A stretch of DNA of 64,000 nucleotides from Tahibacter aquaticus (GTDB lineage: Bacteria > Pseudomonadota > Gammaproteobacteria > Xanthomonadales > Rhodanobacteraceae). Shown one piece after another: positions 8,301-18,183 of the stretch. The notes under the pieces were generated by a model that saw only the letters and a list, made by a program, of their open reading frames with translations, ran no database searches and was not told the origin of the DNA. Where the stretch lies: contig NZ_SNZH01000003.1 in NCBI RefSeq assembly GCF_004363655.1, positions 1 to 64,000 on the forward strand. The letters are read 5' to 3'. A program made the translations under genes and the position numbers. Numbering within the stretch: the stretch's first letter is position 1; the number at the start of each line of letters is the position of its first letter.

Positions 8301-11300
8301 CCGGTGAGCGTATCGTCGCCGCTGGTGCCGGTCAGCGTAACGGCATTGAGCCGGCCGATGACCGCTGCCGTCGTCCAGCTTTCCTGCGTGACGCCCTGGC
8401 TGTCCAGGAACTCGATGAATTTCACGGGCGACACGATCGTCTCATCCGACCAGTAGTTTTCGATCGTGATGCGATCGACGCTGTCGTTACCGATATCGAT
8501 CACCAGTGCATCGCCGACGCGTGACAGATGGACCTGTCCCGGTGCGACCGTTGCGTCAAAACGCAGTCTGGCTGTGCCTGCATTGCCTGATCCGACGATA
8601 GTGTCGTGTCCATCGCCGCGCGAAAAGACAAATGTCGCCGTGTTGCCGCTCAGCCGGTCATTGCCGCGGCCGCCCACCAGCAGGTCATTGCCACGCATGC
8701 TGATCAGTGTGTCATTGCCGTCACCGCCCAGCAGCTGGTCGTCGTCGTTGTAGTTGGTCCAGTTCAAGCGGTCGCTCAGTGTGTCGTTGCCGGCACCGCC
8801 GTCGAGGATATTCTGCGCGGTATTGCCGACCAGATCGTCGTTGCCGGACGTGCCGGTCAGCGACGAATTGCCCAGTGATTCGCCGAGGCGATACTGCTCG
8901 ATATGCGCGTAGAGCGACGCCGAGTACGACCCGGTGCCATCGCCTTCGTAGACCACGGTATCGCTGCCTTCGCCTGCCGATTCGACGACGACATCGCCCG
9001 CGCCGACCACGTAGGTGTCATTGCCAAGTCCACCGGTGAGCGTATTGGCGCCGGACGATGCAGAGCCATCCAGATGGTTGTCGAACCGGTTGCCCGTCGC
9101 CGTCGTGGCTTGGCTTCCGGTCAGCCGCACATTCTCCAGTTCGGAGCGGTCGGCAATGCTGTAGCTGAAACCGGTTTCGACGGTATCGATCGACGTGTAT
9201 CGCTGATCTTCGATGACCTGGTCGCTCGCGGAATCGAGCACGTAGGTATCGTTGGACACGCCGCCGATCAGGATGTCCGCTCCCGCGCCGCCATCCAGGC
9301 GGTAACCGCTGGGATACGCGCCACCGGCGCTGACATCGATGATGTTCGACAGGGAATTGCCGATGAAGGTCCGCGGCGTGGGGTAGTAGGTGTCGCCCCA
9401 TTCGGTTGCCACGAGATTTTCCACATTGTCTGCCAGGGCGATGTACAGGCTGTCGCTGTAGACCGTGTCGGTTCCGCCGCCCTCGAGTTCGATGACATTG
9501 CCCTGTCCGACATCGAAGTAGCGATCATCGCCGGCGCCGCCGGCAAAGGTGTTCGATGCGTTGCCGATAAAATCGTTCGACAGGCCATTGCCGTTGACCG
9601 TGGCACTGGTGCCGTCGCCGTAGAACTGGAGTTGTGGAGGTTCCGGCAGTGACAATGCTTCGATCTGTGCCGCCGTCAGCGTGCTGCCGTCGGCGAAGCG
9701 GATCAGGTCGACCGCCTGGTCTGTGGCGCCAGCCATCCAACCGGTCTGCACGTAGTTGCCGGTCGCATTGATGACGACAATCAGCGAGGAGGCCGAGCGG
9801 TAGAGCGTCACATCGCTCTGGTTGATGCCGCTGCCCAGTTCGAGCGTGTCGAAACCTGCGCCGTCCGCCGGGCCGCCATAGATGAAGTCACGTCCATCGC
9901 CCAGCCCGTAGCGGAAGACATCGTCGCCGGATCCGCCGTACAGCTTGTCCATGCCGGCGCCGCCGATCAGCAGGTCGTTGCCACCACCACCCCGCAAGGT
10001 GTCGTCGCCGCCACCGCCGTCGAAGGTGTCATTGCCACTGCCGCCCGCGAGGGTGTCGGCTCGCAACGTGCCCATGCGCGTCGCGAACATCGCACTCTGC
10101 GCCGGGCTCAGCACACTGCCGTCATCGAACAGGAATTCGATCGATGCCCCTTCCCGCGTGTTGAAGTTGACGATGGTCAGGCGGTCCGATCCGCTGTCGA
10201 TGACCAGGTCATTGCCGGCCAGGCTGAAGGAAAGCGACGACGCGCTGATCCCGGGAAGGAACCGGAGCACTGCCGTTTCTGACGGATGGCCGTGCTGCGC
10301 GAGATACCCCAGCGCTTCCGTCAGCTGCAGTTGATCGTGACCGAAACCCGCGCCAAAAACGTAGGTGTTCTGGCCCAGCCCGCCGATGAGCGTGTCGTTG
10401 CCTTCGCCACCCAGCAGCAGGTCGCTGGACGTCTCCTGGATCAGGCCGACACTCGCCGGAAAAAACCCACCGGCGTCCAGCACGTCATTGCCCGCACCGC
10501 CGAAGAGCTGGTCGACGCCATCCCCGCCACGCAGCGTGTCGTTGCCGTCTTCGCCGTAGAGGAAATCGTCGCCGCGCTGGCCATCGAGCGTATCGTCGCC
10601 GGTGCCGCCGAACAGGGCATCGTTGTCCGTGGCGGCTCCGGTGTAGTCGTTGTCCATGCCGCCGTAGAGCACATCGTTGCCGCTGCCGCCGATGAGAACG
10701 TCGTCACCCAGATCGCCGTTGAGCGTGTCCGCACCGGTTCCGGCCACGTAGACATCGTTCGATGCCGTGCCGACGCCACCGGAGGGCGGTGCGAAGCGCT
10801 GCAGCAGGCTGGCCGTGGTCCAGGCCGTGCCATCGGCGAACTCGATGCGATGATTCGCGTCCGTGCGGCTGAAGAACGCATCGAGCACCAGCGTGTTGGT
10901 GCCATCGGGGGTGCGCAGTACCAGGGCTCCCGTCGAATTGATGCTCACGAGCATCGTTGCCGGGTCTATGCCTGTGCCGAAGCGGATCGTATCGGCGCCG
11001 GCATGGGCCGCGCCCAGGCCCTGGATCGTGTCGTTGCCCCAGCCCTGGTCGAACAGGTACAGGTCATTGCCGCCGACACCGTCCATCACGTCGTCGCCGC
11101 GGCCACCTTCCAGTGTGTCGTTGCCGTCGGCCGCGTACAGGCTGTCGTTGCCGTCGTTGCCACGAAGAATGTCGTCGCCGGCATCGCCATCCAGCGTGTC
11201 GTTGCCGGCACCACCGTCCAGGGTGTCGTTGCCGTCGCTGCCATCGAGCGTGTCGTTGCCGTTGCCGCCTTCCAGGAAGTCGTCGCCGAGTTCGCCGCCG

Positions 11301-14227
11301 AGTAAATCGTCACCGTCTCCGCCCGACAGGGTGTCGTTGCCGATTCCGCCACTCAGCTCGTCTTCGCCGTCTCCGCCGCTCAGCTGGTCGTTGCCGGCCT
11401 CGCCAAACAGCTTGTCGTTGCCGGCATCGCCGTTGAGGGTATCGATGCCGTCATTGCCGCGGAGCCTGTCGTTGCCGCTGCCGCCGAACAGCGTGTCGTC
11501 GCCGTCGCCACCTTCGGCCTGGTCATCGTCGTCGCCTGCAGCGATGACATCGTCGCCTTTCTCACCCAGGATGATGTCGTTGCCGGCGTCGCCATTGAGG
11601 AAGTCGTTGCCGCCGTTGCCGGCGATCTGGTCGTTGCCCGATCCGCCATAGACGACGTCTTCGCCGTGCTCGGATTCGGCGAGGGAGTAGTGATCGCCGT
11701 TGATGATGTCGTTGCCCGCGTCGCCGTAGAGGGTGTCGTGTCCACCCATGCCGACGATGGCGTCGTTGCCATCGCCGCCGTGCAGTTCGTCATCGCCCTG
11801 CGCAGAGCCCGGCTGGCCCTGGGTCTGCGCCGTGTACAGATAGTCGCCCTGGAGGAAGTCATCGCCGGCATCACCCCAGACCCGGTCGTTGCCGGCACCA
11901 CCGATAACGGAGTCATTGCCTGCGCCGCCATTGATGGTGTCGTCATCCGGCACCAGCCCTTCGCGGTTGATCTCGTCATCGCCGTGAATGACATCGTCGC
12001 CCTCATCGCCGGAAATGCGGTCCTTGCCACCGCCGCCGATGATCAGGTCATTGCCAGCACCGCCATTCAGCGTGTCATTTCCATTGGCGCGCGCGCCGGC
12101 AGGAATAGGTGGATCGGCGCAGAGTTCCGCCAGATTCCCGTTCTGGAAGACGTTGTCCTTGTACGAGACATCGTCCACCTCGCGGTAGACGAGATCGCCG
12201 AGAATCAGATCATGGCCAGAGCCGCCGTCGATCACGTCGTCGTCATGCCCGCCGATCAGAAGGTCATTGTCGGCACCGCCGTCGATCAGGTCGTTGCCGT
12301 CGCCGGAGTACACGACGTCGGATCCGTCGCCCGCATCGATCCGGTCGCTCCCGCTTGCGAACACGCCGCTGACGCGTGTCGTCGCCGGGTCAGTGACGTA
12401 CAGGTTCAGCCGGTGCAGAAGATCACGCGCATCGTTGACAGGGGCATTGCCGCGTACACCGGCAATGAATCCGTAGCCGGCGGAGAAGTACGACGTGATG
12501 AGGTCCGGGGTCTGGTTGTCTTCGCGCCACCCGGTGATTAGTTCCAGCTGGTCGATGATTTCTTGATTGCCCGGCGTGGCGCCCGAGGCCGCACCGAAAT
12601 AGTCGTCTCGGCCACTGTCCAGGAGGATGTCGTTGCCGCTGCCGCCGCTGATGATGTCGTCGCCGGATCCTCCCTCGACCCAGTCATCGCCCGTGCCTGC
12701 ACGAATCCGGTCGTCTCCTGCACCGGCGTAGACCATGTCGTTGCCGTTGCCGGCGACGACGGCATTGTCGACGTCCCTGGATCGCAGGAACGCCAGTCGA
12801 TCCATCGGGTCGGAGAATATGACTGCCAAGTCCGCCTCAGAGGCAGACGACCAGATATCGTCGTTGTTGGTCAGCGTCGGCGTTGGCGTGGGCGGTGGGA
12901 TGATGGGGTCGCCAAATCCCGGCAACGTGATACCGAGTTCGCCGATGCTCCAGTCCTGGACCACGATCCGCGCGCCGGACTCGAGGTGGGTCAGGGTCAA
13001 GGTAACGCCCGATCCGCCATTGGCGGAAGCCAATACAGCAACGCCGATCTCGTTGACCCACGTACCCTCGCCCGTGCGTTCGAACGTCGTCAGCGACAGT
13101 GAATCACTGCCGATCCTCAAGCCGCCATCGCCATCGGAATCCTGGACGGTATCGACACTGCCATCAACGAAGTCGGCCAGATCGAACTCGTAGTTGTCGA
13201 AGCCGTCTCCACCTTTGAGTGTGTCGTTTCCTTCCCCGCCATAGAGAATATCGTTGCCGCTGTCGCCAACCAGCGTGTCGTCATCCTCGAAGCCGTGAAG
13301 GGTGTCGTTCCCTTCGCCTCCCCTGAGGAAATCCACGTTGCTTCCGCCGATCAGGTCGTCGTTACCTTTATCGCCGTAGAGGAACGTTCGTCCATTGAGA
13401 TTTCCGTCATAGACGTCTCTCTGCAAGATGTCGTTCTCAACGGTGCCGAAATTGATGTAGTCGTTCAGTGCAGGCAGGTGAGCACGTCCCCTCTCGCCGA
13501 TCGCCTCGGCGATCATCCGGGTGACTACGCGCTGGTGATCTCCGTACTCAAGCGGTTCTATCTGGAAAAGGTCTGTGTCGAAAACGACCGGGTAATTGTC
13601 TTCCAGCCAGGAATCCAACGGTTCAGTTACGTAAGCGGCAGCACAGCCAATCAGCACAGTCATGCCTGCGATAAAAGCGGCAGGTGCGCCCACCGCTGCG
13701 CCAGCCGCGGCAGCAATAGACCCGCCAATGATCGCCACAAACCCCATCATCATGGACGCGTAGGCGGCGGACAAGTCGCCCTCTGAGGCTTTCCACGCGG
13801 CAATACCCACAGTGGCGGCGCCGCCCAACGAGCGAGAAAGAGCCTTGCTCTCGATATGGATGATCCTGGCTCCTTCGAGAGCATCCCAATTTTTGGAGAC
13901 GTAAGAGAGGATCTTTGCCTTGTTCAACTCCAAATCCGCTTCAGGAATGAGCAGATTCAGGTCCTGCGCAATGGACTGTTTCCAGGTTGTAACAAGCGAA
14001 AGTAGCGTGGCGTCGCCGGTATCGCGAAATCTGTCCTCATAAAATTGGATGACATCCAGCTGCTTCTGCGTGACAGAGCGCATGATCTCCAGCATTTCGG
14101 CGGGTGGAATGTTGGTCGACTGAAACGTAAGCCCTCTGGAAACGAGCTCCTGTTGCTGAATGCTGCTGAGAACGGCCGCGATCTCGGAAGCCAGCATTAC
14201 GGCTTTCTTTTGCAAAGAATTTTCCAC
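5372..14227 (-). CDS. Giant RTX calcium-binding exoprotein
   Basis: The product has about 2,951 residues. I chose GTG 14227 because AAGGA lies 6 nt before it; TTG 14245 in the same frame is weaker. Residues 1-280 are helical and non-repetitive, with a hydrophobic, Ala/Gly-rich segment near 160-200 (GGSIAAAAGAAVGAPAAFIAG). From about 285 to 2617 the protein is a chain of RTX nonapeptides (GGxGNDxLx), which bind Ca2+ and fold after export. They are interrupted by HCBP-type linkers ending in 'IEFADGTxWTxxSL' motifs. Near 6.4-7.7 kb, five tandem modules of about 90 residues share NENL-LTGS-xx-GTGN-xL-NxLxGN. The last 334 residues are non-repetitive and may carry the type I signal. Exporter and adaptor genes lie just upstream on the same strand. 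A role in adhesion, S-layer or toxicity cannot be distinguished; no enzymatic domain was seen. Confidence 0.92.
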   Translation of the reverse strand: MENSLQKKAVMLASEIAAVLSSIQQQELVSRGLTFQSTNIPPAEMLEIMRSVTQKQLDVIQFYEDRFRDTGDATLLSLVTTWKQSIAQDLNLLIPEADLELNKAKILSYVSKNWDALEGARIIHIESKALSRSLGGAATVGIAAWKASEGDLSAAYASMMMGFVAIIGGSIAAAAGAAVGAPAAFIAGMTVLIGCAAAYVTEPLDSWLEDNYPVVFDTDLFQIEPLEYGDHQRVVTRMIAEAIGERGRAHLPALNDYINFGTVENDILQRDVYDGNLNGRTFLYGDKGNDDLIGGSNVDFLRGGEGNDTLHGFEDDDTLVGDSGNDILYGGEGNDTLKGGDGFDNYEFDLADFVDGSVDTVQDSDGDGGLRIGSDSLSLTTFERTGEGTWVNEIGVAVLASANGGSGVTLTLTHLESGARIVVQDWSIGELGITLPGFGDPIIPPPTPTPTLTNNDDIWSSASEADLAVIFSDPMDRLAFLRSRDVDNAVVAGNGNDMVYAGAGDDRIRAGTGDDWVEGGSGDDIISGGSGNDILLDSGRDDYFGAASGATPGNQEIIDQLELITGWREDNQTPDLITSYFSAGYGFIAGVRGNAPVNDARDLLHRLNLYVTDPATTRVSGVFASGSDRIDAGDGSDVVYSGDGNDLIDGGADNDLLIGGHDDDVIDGGSGHDLILGDLVYREVDDVSYKDNVFQNGNLAELCADPPIPAGARANGNDTLNGGAGNDLIIGGGGKDRISGDEGDDVIHGDDEINREGLVPDDDTINGGAGNDSVIGGAGNDRVWGDAGDDFLQGDYLYTAQTQGQPGSAQGDDELHGGDGNDAIVGMGGHDTLYGDAGNDIINGDHYSLAESEHGEDVVYGGSGNDQIAGNGGNDFLNGDAGNDIILGEKGDDVIAAGDDDDQAEGGDGDDTLFGGSGNDRLRGNDGIDTLNGDAGNDKLFGEAGNDQLSGGDGEDELSGGIGNDTLSGGDGDDLLGGELGDDFLEGGNGNDTLDGSDGNDTLDGGAGNDTLDGDAGDDILRGNDGNDSLYAADGNDTLEGGRGDDVMDGVGGNDLYLFDQGWGNDTIQGLGAAHAGADTIRFGTGIDPATMLVSINSTGALVLRTPDGTNTLVLDAFFSRTDANHRIEFADGTAWTTASLLQRFAPPSGGVGTASNDVYVAGTGADTLNGDLGDDVLIGGSGNDVLYGGMDNDYTGAATDNDALFGGTGDDTLDGQRGDDFLYGEDGNDTLRGGDGVDQLFGGAGNDVLDAGGFFPASVGLIQETSSDLLLGGEGNDTLIGGLGQNTYVFGAGFGHDQLQLTEALGYLAQHGHPSETAVLRFLPGISASSLSFSLAGNDLVIDSGSDRLTIVNFNTREGASIEFLFDDGSVLSPAQSAMFATRMGTLRADTLAGGSGNDTFDGGGGDDTLRGGGGNDLLIGGAGMDKLYGGSGDDVFRYGLGDGRDFIYGGPADGAGFDTLELGSGINQSDVTLYRSASSLIVVINATGNYVQTGWMAGATDQAVDLIRFADGSTLTAAQIEALSLPEPPQLQFYGDGTSATVNGNGLSNDFIGNASNTFAGGAGDDRYFDVGQGNVIELEGGGTDTVYSDSLYIALADNVENLVATEWGDTYYPTPRTFIGNSLSNIIDVSAGGAYPSGYRLDGGAGADILIGGVSNDTYVLDSASDQVIEDQRYTSIDTVETGFSYSIADRSELENVRLTGSQATTATGNRFDNHLDGSASSGANTLTGGLGNDTYVVGAGDVVVESAGEGSDTVVYEGDGTGSYSASLYAHIEQYRLGESLGNSSLTGTSGNDDLVGNTAQNILDGGAGNDTLSDRLNWTNYNDDDQLLGGDGNDTLISMRGNDLLVGGRGNDRLSGNTATFVFSRGDGHDTIVGSGNAGTARLRFDATVAPGQVHLSRVGDALVIDIGNDSVDRITIENYWSDETIVSPVKFIEFLDSQGVTQESWTTAAVIGRLNAVTLTGTSGDDTLTGGSGYDTLLGNGGNDRLEGGAGDDTLDGGAGNDTHVFNGDFGSDRVLGLDAASSGIDVIQLDAPYTAGNVSWQINENDDLILTSFNGSTVGTVTLVGFMRAGAPAHEVRLSDGTVWTSASIRAQALTTTPGDDYVNGFGSDDTIDGLAGNDVILGNGGNDTLRGGDGADEVYGGVGNDHLYGDAGDDSLSGNDGSDIVEGGAGNDTYYVNDALDLLVENAASGTDSVYATVDHTLAANIERLYLVDSAVRGTGNTLANRIEGNELNNVLDGGAGADTLIGGAGDDTYVVDATSDVVTESTGNGIDTIQTSVTLPTLAANVENLTLTGSNAINGTGNSLANTLTGNAANNTLNGGSGADTLSGGAGDDIYVVDVIGDTVNELANEGSDTVQAGFNYTLAANVENLSLTGSGNVTGTGNALNNQLSGNSGNNTLTGDAGNDTLNGGAGTDTLIGGTGDDTYTVDSTTDTLTELAGEGTDTVSSSVTFDLTSRNNIENLTLTGSNAINGTGNSLDNVLTGNSGNNTLNGGLGNDVLDGGLGNDTLAGGAGDDTYHVNVSTDVINEANDSGTDTVNAAVSFNLSLTANQYIENVTLTGTAGNSATGNALANTLVGNSGANAISAGAGNDILDGGTGADTLTGGTGNDSYRMARGHGIDTVIETDSTAGNYDIARFLSGVAYDQLWFSRPSGSNNLEISIIGTTDKLVIKDWYLGTQYRAEEIQVADGNRYLLAADVQTLVNAMAGMTPPPAGQTTLTTAQRDALTAAFTSAWKTGSGMSSADEVTVSAETRAAAKPLHVQDSAALTHGPGAKEGQGDPAPLSGNVIDPAAPISGDSIRERPVSAALWNGEFRVHDGFDAGSADAANARSAPVRATITNDDRGQHRGRDASMADRAPIYREGRRPLAALDTAMDTSTDRRRPMECGEAPWAPFITKPLLENAPVASHCQRLIDLMALSPGGAGALDMRPITSYPSPDTWVA

Positions 14228-14521
14228 GACATTTCCTTCTATCAATTAGTGTGTGTGACGGTTTTCCGCTTTGCCGAGCCGTCATTCTTCTCCGGACGTC
14301 GGAGCGCGGTTCTCATGAAGCGGTTGCCATTCCGGCGGTCTGGTGAATTTCGGATGTCATGGGGCAGCATCGGCGCCTATCAGCACTGCCAATAATTGCT
14401 CACACAATGGATCTGCAGCCGCATTCACCGGGTGGGGCTCACAGGAAACAGCTTTTCTTTTCCCTTGCTCGAGCGAGCACTGTTGTGGCGCTGCGGCCAG
14501 ACTTCGTCTTGGTGTCGTGCA

Positions 14522-15943
14522 TCACTGTTCTCTCGCAGACTCAGACAATCCCTTCTGGATCGGACTCAGGAGGTACGAGATCACCCGCCGCTGTCCGGTC
14601 ATGATCTCCACACTCAAACTCATGCCCGGCGTCATCGCCACGCGCACGCCATCGATATTCAGGTGTGCGTTCTTCAAGCGGACCCGTGCCGGAAACACGG
14701 CGCCCAGACGCTCGTCCTGCGCGGCGTCGTGCGAGATCGATTCGACCGTGCCTTCGAGATAGCCAAAGCGCGTGTACGGAAAACTCTCGACCTTCACCGC
14801 CACGTGCTGGCCCGTGCGGATGAAGCCGATGTCCTTGTTCAACACGGTTGCTTCGACTTCCAGCGCGTCGTCGCTGGGCACGATCGCCAGCAGCGGCTGT
14901 GCCGGCGTGACGACGCCGCCGACGGTATGGATCGCCAGCTGCTGTACCGTGCCGTCGACCGGCGCGCGCAGTTGCATCAGCTGATTGCGCTGTCCGGTCT
15001 TGCTGACTTCGGGCGCGAGCTGTGCCACCTGTTCGCGCGCCTGGCGCAGGCCGTCCAGGGTCTGCTGGCGCATTTCGGCCGCGAGCACGCGCTGCTGTTC
15101 CTGTGCACCATCGAGCGCGGATTTCAGCTCGCTGATCCGGTCGCGTTGTACGGCAAGATCGCGCTCGGCGGAGATGCGTTCCTGTTCGCGCAGCAAGTAG
15201 TCGTGACGGCTCACGACCTTGCGTTCGAGCAGCTGCGCATAGTCGGCTACGCGCAATCGCGCGATCTTCGCGCTTTCTTCCAGCGAGGCGATGCTGCCTT
15301 GCGTGGTCTGCAGTTCCGCCCGGCGTTGGGCGATGGCAGCGACCAGGCTTTCGTTGCGCGCGCGATACGCCTCGTGTTCGCTGCGTACCAGGCGCTGCTC
15401 CGAGGCATGCAAGGCTTGCGGCAATTCCGGGTCGGGCGCAAGTACCGGAGCGCGGCCGTGGTCGAGCGCATCGGCCATGGCCGTGTGGCGCAGTTCTGCC
15501 AGGCGTGCATTGATCAGTGCTTCTCCGGCCTTGGCGTAGTCCGCGCCGGTACCGGTGGCATCCAGTTCGATCAGCAGATCGCCGCGCTTCACGGTCTGGC
15601 CGTCGCGCACCAGGATCTGCTTGACCACGGCGGATTCCGCCGGCTGTATCACTTTCGTGCGCGAGCCGACCACGATCTTGCCGGGAGCCACCGCAACAAT
15701 GTCCAGTTTTCCCAGGCACGCCCACAGCAGCGCGACGCAGAAGAACGCCATGACGATCCGCATGAACCAGCGCGCGGCCGGGGACGTGGGCGTCTCGATC
15801 AGTTCCAGATGCGCGGGCAGGAAGGCGCGCTCATCGCCGCTGAGCGGCGGTCGCTGCAGGGTGTGGCGGCCAGTCCAGGCGCTGCGCACGATGGCGCCAT
15901 AGCGCGACAGCATGTCCTTGATGGCCAGAAGGGTGTGCTTCAT
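14522..15943 (-). CDS. HlyD-type type I secretion membrane fusion protein
   Basis: The product has 473 residues. The ATG at 15943 overlaps the stop of the ABC exporter gene by 4 nt (ATGA). After a cytosolic N-terminus of about 55 residues there is one TM helix ([20 protein letters not shown]). Then come a lipoyl-like half-domain ([44 protein letters not shown]), a long coiled coil (about 135-290, rich in [15 protein letters not shown] and [16 protein letters not shown]) and the second lipoyl half plus beta-barrel ([28 protein letters not shown]). The C-terminus ([30 protein letters not shown]) matches the HlyD family. It would bridge the inner-membrane exporter to an outer-membrane TolC, which is not in the window. 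Length and layout are normal for the family. Confidence 0.95.
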   Translation of the reverse strand: MKHTLLAIKDMLSRYGAIVRSAWTGRHTLQRPPLSGDERAFLPAHLELIETPTSPAARWFMRIVMAFFCVALLWACLGKLDIVAVAPGKIVVGSRTKVIQPAESAVVKQILVRDGQTVKRGDLLIELDATGTGADYAKAGEALINARLAELRHTAMADALDHGRAPVLAPDPELPQALHASEQRLVRSEHEAYRARNESLVAAIAQRRAELQTTQGSIASLEESAKIARLRVADYAQLLERKVVSRHDYLLREQERISAERDLAVQRDRISELKSALDGAQEQQRVLAAEMRQQTLDGLRQAREQVAQLAPEVSKTGQRNQLMQLRAPVDGTVQQLAIHTVGGVVTPAQPLLAIVPSDDALEVEATVLNKDIGFIRTGQHVAVKVESFPYTRFGYLEGTVESISHDAAQDERLGAVFPARVRLKNAHLNIDGVRVAMTPGMSLSVEIMTGQRRVISYLLSPIQKGLSESAREQ

Positions 15944-18183
15944 GCGGCACCTCCGCCTTGCTGCAGGCGGTTGAGATGGGCGAACAGGCCGTTGGGACGG
16001 GCCAGCAGTTCCGCCGGCGTACCGCATTCGGCGATGCGGCCTTTCTCAATCACTGCAATACGATGGGCATGCCGGACGGTGGACAGTCGATGGGCGATGA
16101 TCAGCACCGTGCGCCCCTTGCAGATCGCACGCATGTTGGCCATCACTGCATGTTCGGACTCATAGTCCAGCGCGCTGGTGGCTTCGTCGAAGATCAGGAT
16201 TTTCGGGTCGCCCACCAGTGCGCGCGCAATCGCGATGCGCTGCCGCTGCCCACCCGACAGCCCCGTGCCCTGTTCGCCGACCGTGGTGTCGTAGCCTTCG
16301 GCCAGTTCGCCGATGAACTCGTGCGCGCCGGCCAGCCTGGCGGCATGGATGACCCGCTCCAGCGGCATGCCCGGGTCTGACAGCGCGATGTTCTCGCGGA
16401 TGCTGCGGTTGAACAGGAAGTTCTCCTGCAGCACGACACCGATCTGCCGGCGCAGCCAGGCGGGGTCTGCCAGCGCGAGATCGTGACCGTCGACCAGCAC
16501 GCGCCCGCGCTCCGGTGCGTACAGGCGCTGCACCAGCTTGGTCAGCGTGCTCTTGCCCGAACCGGAGCGTCCGACGATGCCGATGATTTCGCCGGCGGCA
16601 ATATCCAGATCGATAGCCGACAGCACGGGCGCTGTGTCGGCGCGATAGCGGAAGACGACGCCGTCGAACGTCACGCGCCCCTGGATCGGCGGCAGCGCCA
16701 TGCGGCTGCCCGGCAGCTCCGTGCGTGTATTGAGGATGTCGCCCAGCCGTTCGACCGAAATCCCGACTTGCTGGAAGTCCTGCCATAACTGGGCCAGGCG
16801 AATGATCGGCGCCGACACCTGTCCGGAAAGCATGTTGAAGGCGATCAACTGGCCCAGCGAGAGCTTGCCGTCGATGACGAGCTTGGCGCCGAAGAACATC
16901 ACGATGATGGCGACGAGCTTCTGCACGAACTGCACACTGAGCTGCCCGACCATCGCGACCCGCGTGACCTTGAAGCCGGCCGCGACATACCCGGCCAGCT
17001 GGTTGTCCCAGGTGCGGGTGGCGCGGGGTTCGACGGCGAGCGCCTTGACCGTGCCGATGCCGGTGACGGTTTCGACCAGGAAGGACTGGTTGTCCGCACC
17101 GCGTTTGAACTTTTCGTCGAGTCGCCTGCGCAGCAACGGCGTGATCGCGAAGGAAATCAGCGCATAGACCGGCAGCGACAGGACGACGATCAGTGTCAGC
17201 CAGACGCTGTAGTACATCATCACCGCGATGAAGACGACGGTGAACAGCAGGTCGAGCACCGAGGTCAGTGCCTGCCCGGTGAGAAAGTTGCGGATGTTTT
17301 CCAGCTCGCGTACCCGGGCGATGGAGTCACCCACCCGCCGGGATTCGAAGTAGGACAGCGGCAGGGCCAGGATATGCCGGAACAGGCGCCCGCCAAGCTC
17401 GGCGTCGATCTTGCTGGTGGTATGCGAGAAGACGAACGTGCGCAGGCCGGTCAACAGGATGTCGAACACCGCCATCGACATCAGTCCTATCGTGATGACG
17501 TGCAGCGTGGTCATCGCGCCGTGCGCCAGCACCTTGTCCATCACCACCTGATAGAACAGCGGCGTCAACAGCGCGAACAGCTGCAGGAACAGCGATGCCA
17601 TGAAGACTTCGCCCAGCACCTTGCGGTACTTGATCACTGCAGGAATGAACCAGGTGAAGTCGAACTTGGACAGCGTGTTCGCCACCGATGCACGCGATGC
17701 CATCAGCAGCAGGCGGCCGTCGTAGCGCGACTCGAACTCCTCGCGCGACATCGTTCTCGCCCGTTGCTCTGCGATGTCGTGGACTAGCACGCCGGCCTCG
17801 TCGACGCGGGCGACGATGAATGCAGTGCCATCCGCGGGCAGCGCCAGTGCAGGCAGGGCCACCTTGCCGATGCGTTCCAGCGGCTGCGTGACGATTCGGG
17901 CTTTCAGGCCCAGCTGTTTGGCGGCGAGCAGCAATACCGTGATGTTCAACGGCGCATCGCCTTGTCCATGCTCATGCAGGAGTTGGCGGGCGTCGACCGC
18001 TACACCATGGAACTGTGCCAGCAGGATGAAGCCTTCGAGCGCGGGGTCGAGGCGGCGGCTGCCATCCTCCGCGTTGTTCTTCGGAACGACGGACAGGTGA
18101 GGCGAAGAGGATGCTTGCACGGGTAGGTCAACTTTGAGTGGTTTCGATGGGGCCGGCGAGAGCGCTGTCGGGCTTGCGTGCAC
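15940..18183 (-). CDS. HlyB-type type I secretion ABC transporter
   Basis: The product has 747 residues. The N-terminal domain (about 45-180) is C39-peptidase-like, but the catalytic Cys position falls in [14 protein letters not shown] and no Cys is present. It is therefore a non-cleaving C39-like domain, as in HlyB, which binds RTX substrates. A six-TM exporter domain follows (about 195-490). The ATPase has Walker [10 protein letters not shown], signature LSGGQRQR and Walker [13 protein letters not shown], with the switch His in [12 protein letters not shown] hydrolysis drives unfolded RTX protein through the HlyB-HlyD-TolC channel. It is the first gene of the secretion unit; the HlyD gene follows with a 4-nt overlap and the RTX gene after a 294-base gap. 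The substrate is most likely the RTX protein. Confidence 0.95.
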   Translation of the reverse strand: MHASPTALSPAPSKPLKVDLPVQASSSPHLSVVPKNNAEDGSRRLDPALEGFILLAQFHGVAVDARQLLHEHGQGDAPLNITVLLLAAKQLGLKARIVTQPLERIGKVALPALALPADGTAFIVARVDEAGVLVHDIAEQRARTMSREEFESRYDGRLLLMASRASVANTLSKFDFTWFIPAVIKYRKVLGEVFMASLFLQLFALLTPLFYQVVMDKVLAHGAMTTLHVITIGLMSMAVFDILLTGLRTFVFSHTTSKIDAELGGRLFRHILALPLSYFESRRVGDSIARVRELENIRNFLTGQALTSVLDLLFTVVFIAVMMYYSVWLTLIVVLSLPVYALISFAITPLLRRRLDEKFKRGADNQSFLVETVTGIGTVKALAVEPRATRTWDNQLAGYVAAGFKVTRVAMVGQLSVQFVQKLVAIIVMFFGAKLVIDGKLSLGQLIAFNMLSGQVSAPIIRLAQLWQDFQQVGISVERLGDILNTRTELPGSRMALPPIQGRVTFDGVVFRYRADTAPVLSAIDLDIAAGEIIGIVGRSGSGKSTLTKLVQRLYAPERGRVLVDGHDLALADPAWLRRQIGVVLQENFLFNRSIRENIALSDPGMPLERVIHAARLAGAHEFIGELAEGYDTTVGEQGTGLSGGQRQRIAIARALVGDPKILIFDEATSALDYESEHAVMANMRAICKGRTVLIIAHRLSTVRHAHRIAVIEKGRIAECGTPAELLARPNGLFAHLNRLQQGGGAA

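Noticed and set aside
5249-12541. Long plus-strand frames opposite the RTX gene (for example 5249-6838, 7604-8524, 10286-11305, 11666-12541)
   Set aside because: The antisense of GGxGxD codon patterns stays open by codon bias; the products are monotonous Val/Ala/Gly or Arg/His strings without starts or motifs.
6400-13300. Regular repeats at about 27-base spacing considered as a CRISPR array
   Set aside because: They encode RTX nonapeptides in one frame, lack unique spacers and have no cas genes nearby.
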